Shown here: positions 1-7,939 of the stretch, piece after piece
Position numbering within the stretch: the stretch's first letter is position 1
Layout: every line of letters starts with the position of its first letter
Assembly (NCBI GenBank): GCA_964604155.1
Contig: CAZRXY010000099.1
Span: 1-61,382, forward strand
DNA length: 61,382 nucleotides
Reading direction: 5' to 3'
Source: Stygibacter sp964604155
GTDB lineage: Bacteria > Cloacimonadota > Cloacimonadia > Cloacimonadales > TCS61
The notes under the pieces: model-generated
The model's database searches: none
The model's input: the letters and a program-made list of their open reading frames with translations, nothing else
Told to the model about the DNA's origin: nothing
Made by a program: the position numbers and the translations under genes

Positions 1-81
1 CTGATATATTCTCTACTGAAAAAGGGTGAATTATTTGATGAAAATTATGAGATTAGTAGGTATATTAAACGTGCTAGTTAA
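1..81 (+). CDS. C-terminal end of a truncated unknown protein
   Basis: The first frame is open from base 1 and ends with TAA at 79-81, giving 26 residues that start LIYSLLKKGE and end RYIKRAS. The composition (basic, with an LLKKGE stretch) resembles tails of some transposases, but this is too short to identify. A 12-bp inverted repeat lies 39 bases downstream. That is compatible with, but does not prove, the end of a mobile element. The rest of the gene lies outside the window. It could also be a chance open stretch. Confidence 0.4.
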   Translation: MIYSLLKKGELFDENYEISRYIKRAS

Positions 82-120
82 TGGAGTAATGTAAAGATGC
101 AAACAAGATATGATTGCTTA

Positions 121-175
121 TTTCAGCCCAACGTAGATGAGGTGTATTCTCACCGAAATCGGAGTTGGGCTGAAA
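121..175. repeat. Long hairpin with nested inner hairpin
   Basis: TTTCAGCCCAAC at 121-132 is repeated as its exact reverse complement at 164-175, giving a perfect 12-bp stem. Inside the 31-base loop is a second small stem, GGTG (141-144) with CACC (151-154) around six bases. No T-run follows directly, so it is a poor intrinsic terminator. It could be a structured RNA, a REP-like palindrome or the end of an insertion element next to the truncated reading frame at 1-81. Confidence 0.6.
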
Positions 176-549
176 ATATAGTTGACTTCGCAATGGTTGA
201 CTTTGACAACAATCTTTATCTCACATAATATTAATCATTTAATAATAGCAAAAATTATAGAACCAGGGGGAAGCCTGTTTTCATAATTCCATTTCTCGGG
301 ATTATTTTCGTACATGGCTAATAAATCACTCTGCAAGGGTGAAGCTATAATAGTACTGAAATATTGAGAGAAGACGGAAGACGCGAAGAGTGAAAGGTTA
401 ACATTGATGGGTGGGCTGATTAGATCATAATGCCTTCAAGAAATGAGTTTTCTGTTTTAGTAATTTTGCTGAAATATAAAGATTCAGCAGTTTACTCTTT
501 GAGTTATGTATTTCTGCAGGAAATGCGAAAGGTTTACCAGTGTGGATAA
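176..549. other. Non-coding stretch, nothing recognised
   Basis: No reading frame of useful length, no tRNA and no clear terminator was seen between the hairpin at 121-175 and the end of the minus-strand gene at 550. The sequence is AT-rich with stop codons in all frames. Confidence 0.6.
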
Positions 550-3492
550 TTATTTATAGATAACAGCCATGCCGGAGACGCCACTGAGTTCGGCGACAAA
601 TTTACTATCTGTTCTTAGGTGCGTGGTATAAATTCCACTATCAATAACGTTTAGAGATTTTAGCCAGTTCCAGTCGAGTTTAGTATTTTTTGAGACGTAG
701 ATGTATCCGGTATTTTGAGCGATAAGGTTATGGAAGAAGTGGGTGCCTTGCGAGAAATCCGCCTGGAAGTTATCAATATCAATTTCGACGATAATTTTGG
801 CAAAATTTATCTGGTTCCATTTTACCGGTATACCCAGGAAGCGGTCACTGCTGCCCCACCTGCCGGGGCCAATCAGGATATATTGGGAGTTTTCATTTTT
901 GAATCTGCTGTTGTACAATTCAATTTCCTGCACTATCTCGAGAGTTCTGGTGGGGTCAAATTTTTCCGGATTGACCAGGATAATATCCTGTAGTTCAGAT
1001 TTGCTATTTCCCAGAGATTTTTCACTGAAGAGCCAGGTTTTATCGAGATCGATATTATTTTTACTGAGCGATATCACGTTTTGGTTAACATTCATAGGTC
1101 TGATTTGGAGAACATAAAAAATTGCCTGTTCATCATTTTCCCAGCCATTAAGGTCAAGGGCAAATTCAATTTCGACTGGGACGCCCATGGCGGCAGCTCC
1201 GATATCTAGGATATTTTTAAGGATAGGAGCAAATGGTAAATTTCCAAATTTGAGGATATTGGCAAAAGAGATTACTTTAGTGCCTTTGTTATACTTGCCG
1301 TCCACGTATTTTTTTTGGTAAGGGTCCCAGTATGAGGTCACGAATTTAAGAGCTGTATGATTTACAGTATCCTGAATGGGTAGTTCTTTGTAAGTGCATA
1401 ATTCACCTTTTGTAAGGTCAAAATCAGAAAGGGCAAGGTCTATGGCATAGAATTTATGTTGAGCTTCAGAAATCTGGTCTTCGGGTTTAAGAATATTCAT
1501 GCGAGGATATGAAGGTGAAAATTTATAAGTTTTTAAGCCATCAACTACAGCTTTGCCCATACCCACGACGATGCTGGCGATGCCGTCTTCATGTCTCATA
1601 TTAAAGACGGGGTAATAGTTATACGATTGAGCCACGCCGGATACGTGAGGGTAGAAGAAATTTTCTTGCTTAGAGCCGGCGAGCTGCTGGATAACGACAG
1701 CCATTTTTTCTTCTTCGACCTTAAACTGGAAGCCTTCGATGTAATCACGGGCGGTTTTTTTGAATATGGAGGCAAATATCAGTTTAATAGCCATACTAAG
1801 CTGTTTAAATCTAATCTCGGTATCAGGATCGTGATTAGGCAGCATATAGGTTTCATACACTCCGGCAAAGGGTTGGCTTTGAGAATCTTCCAGGAGTCCC
1901 GAAGAGCGGACAGCCAGGGGGTAATGGATATTTTCCAGTAGCAGTCTTATTTTTTTTTGCAAAGCGGGGGAGAGCTCAAGTTCAAGGAATAGTTTCTGGA
2001 TTTTGCGATCATCAGTTTCGCTGCAAAGATCAGTAAAATTAAGTCTTTGGCAGAAGTAATCAAATTCGTTTGTGCCAATAATAAATGTGCGGGGAATTCT
2101 TACCTTGATTTCGGGATAAACCTCTTCCCAGTCCGTGGCAACCAGTAGAGCATTCAAAAAGGCGAGACCTCTACCTTTACCGCCCAGAGAGCCATCAGCC
2201 AGGCGAATAACCACATCATCAAGATCAATAAATTGCGGATCAAAGCTAACCATTCTGCCTCGGAGTCGCAATTTTTTTACTTCATGAAAGGCATTGATCA
2301 AAAATTCTCTAATTTCCGGGAGGTTATTAAAATCTTCAATTTTCCAGTGTCTGATCTGTTTTGCCACCAGAAATTCGCCATGGGCAGCCAGCCAACTGGA
2401 GAAGTGATTATGCCTCCCATGATAGAGCAGAGAGTTATCGGGGATCAGAGGCAGTAATTTCTCAAATCTGGAAATATTATCAGCTCTGCCATAAATATTA
2501 TTTTCTTCATCGCGGAAAACGAAATCGCCAAAACCCAGATTATCGAGGACAAAGCGGCGTATCTGGTCAAGGTAGTTTTTGGAATTCTTATTCAGGAAAC
2601 TAAATTGCATTTTATCAGCGAGCAGGCGATTATTCGCTTCAGAGGAGTTAAGCAGTACCGGGATAGTGGAATTATGTTTTTTGATGTAGTTGATCAGGTT
2701 AAATCCGGCTTGGGGATTAATTTCGTTATTTTGGGGGAATTTGGCATCGGAGATCACACCGATCACGAATTCCTGGTATTTATCAAAGTAGCTGACCGCG
2801 GTTTCATAATCATGACAGAGCAATACCTTTGGTCTGGCTCTCATTTGCAATCGTTTATTAATATCGTCAAGCTCTGTATTGATGAGTCTTTGGGTTTGTT
2901 TCATAACTTCCTGATAAAAAACGGGCAGGAATTTTGAATAGTATTCAATGGAATCTTCTACGAGGATGATCACCCGGACGAGTCCATTTTCCGTATCGCT
3001 TGCTACATTCCATTTATCCTCAATTTCTTTCACCATAGCCAAAAGAAGAGTGGAATCTCCATTCCAGGAGAATACGTCATCAATATGGCTCATATTTCGG
3101 GAGTTTTTATCGATTTGAATTATATCATTTTTCACATTCAAAAGCAGCAGTACAGGGATATGAGGTTTTTGTTTTCTGATACGGGCAGAGAAGTCATATG
3201 GGCTCATGCTGCCAATTCTCATCATGGTGATCACGAGATCAAAATTATATTTATCAAGGATAAGCAGGGCATCTTCTCCGGTGGGTACCGAGATAATTCT
3301 GGGTGCGGTACTTAAATTCAATTGCCTGTATTCACCGAAAACCTGTTCACTAAGCCTGCCATCCTGTTCAAAGATAAAGGCATCATAGAAGGAAGAAACC
3401 AGTAGTATAGTGCGGATTCTCTTTTTCATTAATTTATGGAAATTATCCTCACCAAATTTGAATCGTTTATAGTAGCGTTCTATATTAGTCAT
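550..3492 (-). CDS. Receiver-like / pyruvate-phosphate-dikinase ATP-binding domain protein
   Basis: This 980-residue protein has two N-terminal regions that look like degenerate response-regulator receiver folds (about residues 24-160 and 172-330). A pyruvate phosphate dikinase/PEP synthase N-terminal nucleotide-binding domain follows, with GSLGGKGRG near residue 434 and AVRSSGLLEDS near 527. The family uses this domain to bind ATP and phosphorylate a mobile histidine. No phosphohistidine swivel domain or PEP-binding TIM barrel follows. Instead there is a conserved-looking C-terminal part containing LIGPGRWGSSD. It is therefore not a complete PEP synthase, and its substrate is unknown; a signalling or phosphotransfer role is inference. 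The start ATG (3492) lies 8 bases after the TAG of the transglutaminase-like gene, so the two are probably co-transcribed. Confidence 0.75.
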   Translation of the reverse strand: MTNIERYYKRFKFGEDNFHKLMKKRIRTILLVSSFYDAFIFEQDGRLSEQVFGEYRQLNLSTAPRIISVPTGEDALLILDKYNFDLVITMMRIGSMSPYDFSARIRKQKPHIPVLLLLNVKNDIIQIDKNSRNMSHIDDVFSWNGDSTLLLAMVKEIEDKWNVASDTENGLVRVIILVEDSIEYYSKFLPVFYQEVMKQTQRLINTELDDINKRLQMRARPKVLLCHDYETAVSYFDKYQEFVIGVISDAKFPQNNEINPQAGFNLINYIKKHNSTIPVLLNSSEANNRLLADKMQFSFLNKNSKNYLDQIRRFVLDNLGFGDFVFRDEENNIYGRADNISRFEKLLPLIPDNSLLYHGRHNHFSSWLAAHGEFLVAKQIRHWKIEDFNNLPEIREFLINAFHEVKKLRLRGRMVSFDPQFIDLDDVVIRLADGSLGGKGRGLAFLNALLVATDWEEVYPEIKVRIPRTFIIGTNEFDYFCQRLNFTDLCSETDDRKIQKLFLELELSPALQKKIRLLLENIHYPLAVRSSGLLEDSQSQPFAGVYETYMLPNHDPDTEIRFKQLSMAIKLIFASIFKKTARDYIEGFQFKVEEEKMAVVIQQLAGSKQENFFYPHVSGVAQSYNYYPVFNMRHEDGIASIVVGMGKAVVDGLKTYKFSPSYPRMNILKPEDQISEAQHKFYAIDLALSDFDLTKGELCTYKELPIQDTVNHTALKFVTSYWDPYQKKYVDGKYNKGTKVISFANILKFGNLPFAPILKNILDIGAAAMGVPVEIEFALDLNGWENDEQAIFYVLQIRPMNVNQNVISLSKNNIDLDKTWLFSEKSLGNSKSELQDIILVNPEKFDPTRTLEIVQEIELYNSRFKNENSQYILIGPGRWGSSDRFLGIPVKWNQINFAKIIVEIDIDNFQADFSQGTHFFHNLIAQNTGYIYVSKNTKLDWNWLKSLNVIDSGIYTTHLRTDSKFVAELSGVSGMAVIYK

Positions 3493-3500
3493 TATTTCTC

Positions 3501-5066
3501 CTAAAACCAGATTTGTTTTCCATCTCGATAGATAAAGATGCGTTCGTCTTTTTCGGAATCCTTTTCTCTGAGCCAGTACAAAGCCTGAGCTGGGATATCC
3601 TTAAAAACCAGAGATTCATCAGTAAGGCTGCCGGATGCCGCCAGCTTCCAGTCATCAAGCCAGTAGTATAATTCATAAACACTTCCAGCCTTCAGATTGG
3701 TGGCATCTGCCCTGCCTGAGTTGTTTCTGATTTTTAAAGCGATAGTAGAGAAAAGCTGCATATCCTGAAGATCATCGATAGCGACAAGAATTTCTTTTTT
3801 ACCATCGGAATTAAGCAGAAAGGGTTTTCCGGCTGGGACAATCTCATCATTCTTGTAGATAGCCGGCAAATAAGCGAGGTTTGTTCCCACGTTTTGGAAT
3901 ACAGCTATTCCATTTTGCAGCGGTGCAAAGGCAATAGCCTTAAAACTACCGCTATTAAAGACTGCCAGGTAGAGAAATTTTTCATTGTCAGCCTGAGAGG
4001 TTTCTATTGAAACGCTTGCTGTAGGAACGTAATCGGGAGTAACATCCAGATAGTTTTTTCCTCTCAGCCAGGGTGGAGCAGAATCGTCATTATCTAGCAG
4101 ACACCCGAGGCTGTTTTCCTGGACAGCGAACATCTTTCTATAAACCTTAGCGATGCGTTTACGGAGCTTGTATTCAAGGGGGTTACTTTCGCAGCCCATA
4201 AAGGGGATAGCTCTATTATCGGGTGTAATAATGGCATTCCAGGCGTGATTATTGCCGCTATCAGCCCAGTGAGGTGTATAATCGCTTGTAACGGCGATGC
4301 CATTTGCTCTGAGGGCATAGATAGCGAAATTGGTCATATCTTCGCAGCGGCCTTTGCCGTCAATCAGCATTTCGTTAAAGCCCTGATCTGTAGGATGCAG
4401 ATAATAGCGAGATTCGAATTTGAATATCTTTTTCAGAGAATCATTGATTGCAGCGGCAGCCAGCACAGGATCAGCAGTAGATATTATGCTCTCGAAGCGG
4501 GAGCGGCAATAAATTCTAAAACTTTCCAGTGGTTCACTGCTGCCGCGATAGGGCAGAATATAGTTCTGGAAGGTGTTCATGTCATAATTTTTGCTCCAGG
4601 GCTGATTATGCCAGACATCATGAGCGTTTTCAATATTTTCAATTAATAAATCTGCGGTGATAGTTTCTTCATCGCGTTCAATTTTTTTCACACTCCATTT
4701 AAGATTACCGTGAATATCCTCCAGCCTTTCAAGAGCTTCTTGAGCGGTAGCCAGGTCTTTATAGTTTGAGGCATCAAAGGGAATTTCTTTATCCTCTTCA
4801 TTTTGGAGACAAATTTCAGCAAAGTTATGCAGATAAAGATTTTCGAGCAGGAAGTATAAAGAATTAAGTTTTTCAGGATCAGCTAATTTCTGATAAAATT
4901 GCATAGCTGCGAGTAATTCGTTTTGATTAGTATCAAGGTGGCAAAGACTTTGTCTCACTCTTTGTGGTGATCTCCAAAAGGGCAGATAAAAATTGATTGA
5001 AATGGCAAGACCTGCAATGATAACAAGAAATATCAGGGCAGTTAACCAGCCTTTATTACTATTCAT
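3501..5066 (-). CDS. Transglutaminase-like membrane-anchored protein
   Basis: The start is set at the ATG at 5066, which overlaps the aroDE stop codon (TAG, 5061-5059) by 8 bases; a longer frame back to 5126 lies wholly inside aroDE and is unlikely. An N-terminal hydrophobic helix (about residues 9-28) suggests a signal anchor, so the protein probably acts in the periplasm. A transglutaminase/protease-like core shows the expected triad: Cys in GKGRCEDM, His in NNHAWNA, and Asp in the following TPDN. Such domains cleave or crosslink peptide amides. Flanking regions look like beta-rich domains. The substrate is unknown. It sits downstream of shikimate-pathway genes in an operon-like array, with no obvious functional link. 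Confidence 0.8.
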   Translation of the reverse strand: MNSNKGWLTALIFLVIIAGLAISINFYLPFWRSPQRVRQSLCHLDTNQNELLAAMQFYQKLADPEKLNSLYFLLENLYLHNFAEICLQNEEDKEIPFDASNYKDLATAQEALERLEDIHGNLKWSVKKIERDEETITADLLIENIENAHDVWHNQPWSKNYDMNTFQNYILPYRGSSEPLESFRIYCRSRFESIISTADPVLAAAAINDSLKKIFKFESRYYLHPTDQGFNEMLIDGKGRCEDMTNFAIYALRANGIAVTSDYTPHWADSGNNHAWNAIITPDNRAIPFMGCESNPLEYKLRKRIAKVYRKMFAVQENSLGCLLDNDDSAPPWLRGKNYLDVTPDYVPTASVSIETSQADNEKFLYLAVFNSGSFKAIAFAPLQNGIAVFQNVGTNLAYLPAIYKNDEIVPAGKPFLLNSDGKKEILVAIDDLQDMQLFSTIALKIRNNSGRADATNLKAGSVYELYYWLDDWKLAASGSLTDESLVFKDIPAQALYWLREKDSEKDERIFIYRDGKQIWF

Positions 5067-6474
5067 TTTCAGTCCACAACTCCAGCTTTTCAAGAAAGAG
5101 ATTTTCCTGAATTTCTGCCTGATCATGCCAGAAATCCTTGCCGTTACAGTATTTTATATTTCGCGAAGTGCAATACTTACTCCAGGGTGTCGAGCCTCTT
5201 TTATAGGGGAGATCAATAGCCACTTCATAATACACTTTACCGATGTAATCCGGCAGGTTTTCGTTATTCATTCCCAAGGGAGTGGCATTTATAACAGCTG
5301 AGAAAAATTTACCGGAAAGGTTTTCGAGGATGAGATATTCTGCTTTATATTTTCTGGCTAAATCAAGAGCTTGAGGAAAATTGCGGGAACTAATATATAC
5401 TTCAGCTTTGCCGTCTATGGCTATCAGAATTGTTTCAGCGGTAGCGCCATTGCCAATAATCAAAATCTTTTTATTGCCGGAGAGTAGTTCATTGCGGTTC
5501 AGGAGTTTTTTCATAGCAAAAAGATCTGTATTATGAAGTTCTGTAGCCCCATCCCAATAATTGGCAATTTTATTCAATTTTCCTGCCAGTTTGGCAATTT
5601 TCTTTTTAAGTGGCATAGTTATGGAAAAGCCATAGACTTTCTGCTTACGGTCTCCGGTGTTCAACCAGGAGGCAAAATCCGGCAGATTATCGACAATAAA
5701 TGGCAAATAAATTGCCTTATAGCCTTTTTTTCGGAAAAGACGATTATAGTGAAGCAATCCGATACTATTTAATACCTGTGCACCGCCCAGGATACCTCCA
5801 ATATATTCGTTACCGGTAAGATTTTTTAAATCAAGTTTTTCTGCTAGTTCAATATTTAATTGTCCGCCGGCAGTTTCTTTGTTTTTGAGGCAGACATATG
5901 TGCCTTCGGCGCCCAAATGACGATAGAGGCAGCGCTTGGTAACTCCGTTATTTCCCATAACAGCCAGCAAAATCTTACTACTGGTGGTTTTGATTAAAGT
6001 TTCCAGACTCACTAATTTCATCCAGCTATCGCTTGTGATCGCTAATTTGCCATATCTGCAGCCGCTGCGTTCGATATTGAGGCAGAGTTGGGCAATTTCG
6101 GTAATATTCCAATCGGGATTATGAATATGTGATGAGATAATTAGATTTGCGGGATTAAGGCTGATAAGTTGGACGTGGGTAAGTCTATCTAACACTGAAA
6201 ATTCCAGGTCAACGAGGCAGTTATAATTTGCAATCCAGTTATGATAAAACTTAATTTTTTCATCAAGAGTGAAAGATTTGGCAGGGAGAACTTCGCGATT
6301 AGTTTCCAGAGGGTCTCGCAGTGTGAGGATCACCTTTTCATCGATTGTGGAATTATCCATAAAACCCCAGTCTTTTGCAAGATCAAGCCTGTATTCCAGA
6401 AAATAATCGGGATATTTTGCTTTTAGCTTCAGCAATTCTTCTTTGCTGTCAGGTATTATACTCAGTACTATCAT
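5059..6474 (-). CDS. aroDE: Bifunctional 3-dehydroquinate dehydratase / shikimate dehydrogenase
   Basis: Two consecutive enzymes of the shikimate pathway are fused in 471 residues. The N-terminal ~210 residues match type I dehydroquinate dehydratase: EYRLD, the His-containing IISSHIH segment and the Schiff-base lysine candidate in YGKLAI. The C-terminal part matches NADP-dependent shikimate dehydrogenase: a substrate loop with SITMPLKKKI carrying the catalytic Lys, an NTD motif, a nucleotide-binding GNGATAE loop, and NATPLGM. The order AroD-AroE is the same as in plant and chlamydial fusions. The gene overlaps the aroC end by 26 bases and the next gene by 8, so translation is probably coupled. 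Dehydroquinate is converted to shikimate in the cytoplasm. Confidence 0.93.
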   Translation of the reverse strand: MIVLSIIPDSKEELLKLKAKYPDYFLEYRLDLAKDWGFMDNSTIDEKVILTLRDPLETNREVLPAKSFTLDEKIKFYHNWIANYNCLVDLEFSVLDRLTHVQLISLNPANLIISSHIHNPDWNITEIAQLCLNIERSGCRYGKLAITSDSWMKLVSLETLIKTTSSKILLAVMGNNGVTKRCLYRHLGAEGTYVCLKNKETAGGQLNIELAEKLDLKNLTGNEYIGGILGGAQVLNSIGLLHYNRLFRKKGYKAIYLPFIVDNLPDFASWLNTGDRKQKVYGFSITMPLKKKIAKLAGKLNKIANYWDGATELHNTDLFAMKKLLNRNELLSGNKKILIIGNGATAETILIAIDGKAEVYISSRNFPQALDLARKYKAEYLILENLSGKFFSAVINATPLGMNNENLPDYIGKVYYEVAIDLPYKRGSTPWSKYCTSRNIKYCNGKDFWHDQAEIQENLFLEKLELWTENE

Positions 6475-7789
6475 TAATAATTTTCTCCTGAGTTACTTTA
6501 CTTTGGATGATAATATCTTCCCAGAGATTTTGAATGAGAGCTCTATCCAGGCCGTAAGCATCAGCTTTTTTGAGCAGTTCCGCCATTAATTCTTTCTCGC
6601 GAATTTCATCCTGGACGGGCGATTTAGATTTTTTTTTATAAATCGCGATCAATTTCACGATTTCGGAGCGGCGTTTGAGAGCCAGTAGCAGGTCTTCATC
6701 TATTCTATCGAGAGCTTCGCGAAAATCAATAAGAGATCGCTCAGAATCTGCGATCATCTTTTGAAAGCTGAGGCAATCTGCCAGAGCAAGTCGGGTCATG
6801 GCTTCAATGACAGGAAGAATCCTGAATATGATGCAGGTATCATGTCTTCCGGTGATAGAGAGGATTTGTTCTTTTCCCTGGTGGCAGGTAGTATGCTGGG
6901 GCAAAGAAATGGATGGAGTGGGCTTGATTACCAATCGCATGATGATATCTTCACCTGTGGAAATACCTGCCAGAATTCCGCCGCAATTATTACTTATAAA
7001 TCCATTTTTATTCATCTGGTCATTCGAGCTGGAACCGTGAAAAGCTGCAAGACCAAAGCCTTCACCGAATTCTATACCTTTGATACCCCCGATAGATATA
7101 AGTGCTTCTGCCAGTCTGGCATCAAGTTTACCAAAAACTGGATCACCCAGTCCAGCAGCTATATTGGTAATGCGCACTTCCACAATACCACCCAGAGAAT
7201 CTCCTTCTCTCATCGCCTTATCTAATTCCGAAACCACTTTATCATAAGTACTCTCATCATACCAGGAAAGCTTATTAGATATCGAGGTATCTATGGAGCC
7301 GGCAATGATACTTCCAATTTGTACCGGGAATGCTTGTATTTTTATAGGGTGCAGGAGCTTTTTTACAATAGCACCGGCAGCCACTCGGGCAATGGTCTCT
7401 CTTCCGGATGCTCTGCCGCCACCACGCCAGTCCAGGATTTTAAATTTATGAAACCAGCTCCAGTCTGCGTGCCCAGGGCGAAAAATTTCCTTAAGTGCTT
7501 CATAATCTCCCGATCGCTGGTCGTGATTATAAACTACCAGGCATATTGGCATTCCGGTAGTTTTACCATCAATTATTCCGGATAAAATGGTAATGCGGTC
7601 TGATTCGTTACGCTTGCTTTCATAGATATTATCCTTTCCGGGACGGCGTTTATCTAGCTCTTTGACAATATCTGCCAGGGGAAATTCTATTCCGGGTCTG
7701 ATGTCCTCGAGTAAAACACCTATTGCCGGTCCGTGGCTTTCGCCAAATCCGCTAATGCCTAACCATTTACCATATTTATTTCCGTTCAT
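6449..7789 (-). CDS. aroC: Chorismate synthase fused to chorismate mutase
   Basis: Residues 1 to about 350 are chorismate synthase, which makes chorismate from EPSP using reduced FMN. Signatures are GESHGPAIG near the start, RASGRETIARVAAGA in the middle and GRHDTCIIFRILPVIEAM near the end. The family usually has Pro where this has Thr after RHD. The last ~90 residues (from SLIDFREALDRIDEDLL) are an AroQ-type chorismate mutase helix bundle with LLLALKRRSEIVKLIAIYK, which converts chorismate to prephenate. Chorismate synthase alone is about 350-390 residues, so the 446-residue length supports a fusion. This couples the last common step to the Phe/Tyr branch. A 150-base gap upstream holds a TTGACT box at 7836-7831. 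Confidence 0.93.
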   Translation of the reverse strand: MNGNKYGKWLGISGFGESHGPAIGVLLEDIRPGIEFPLADIVKELDKRRPGKDNIYESKRNESDRITILSGIIDGKTTGMPICLVVYNHDQRSGDYEALKEIFRPGHADWSWFHKFKILDWRGGGRASGRETIARVAAGAIVKKLLHPIKIQAFPVQIGSIIAGSIDTSISNKLSWYDESTYDKVVSELDKAMREGDSLGGIVEVRITNIAAGLGDPVFGKLDARLAEALISIGGIKGIEFGEGFGLAAFHGSSSNDQMNKNGFISNNCGGILAGISTGEDIIMRLVIKPTPSISLPQHTTCHQGKEQILSITGRHDTCIIFRILPVIEAMTRLALADCLSFQKMIADSERSLIDFREALDRIDEDLLLALKRRSEIVKLIAIYKKKSKSPVQDEIREKELMAELLKKADAYGLDRALIQNLWEDIIIQSKVTQEKIINDSTEYNT

Positions 7790-7939
7790 TCTTTTTACCT
7801 TCTGATTTAAGAGAATTAGCCCCCCTAAAAAGTCAATTCTTTTTTCTCTAGAGCAGAAATTATCAAGTTAATAAATGGAGTACTGGCATACCTCCCGATT
7901 TTTTTTGTGCATGGCTATTATAGTAATATCCTTTTCAGG

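Noticed and set aside
5067..5126. Earlier start of the transglutaminase-like protein
   Set aside because: It lies inside aroDE and would put extra residues before the signal anchor; ATG at 5066 fits better.
6761..7225. Plus-strand 154-residue reading frame
   Set aside because: It is antisense to chorismate synthase, whose motifs are clear in the other strand.
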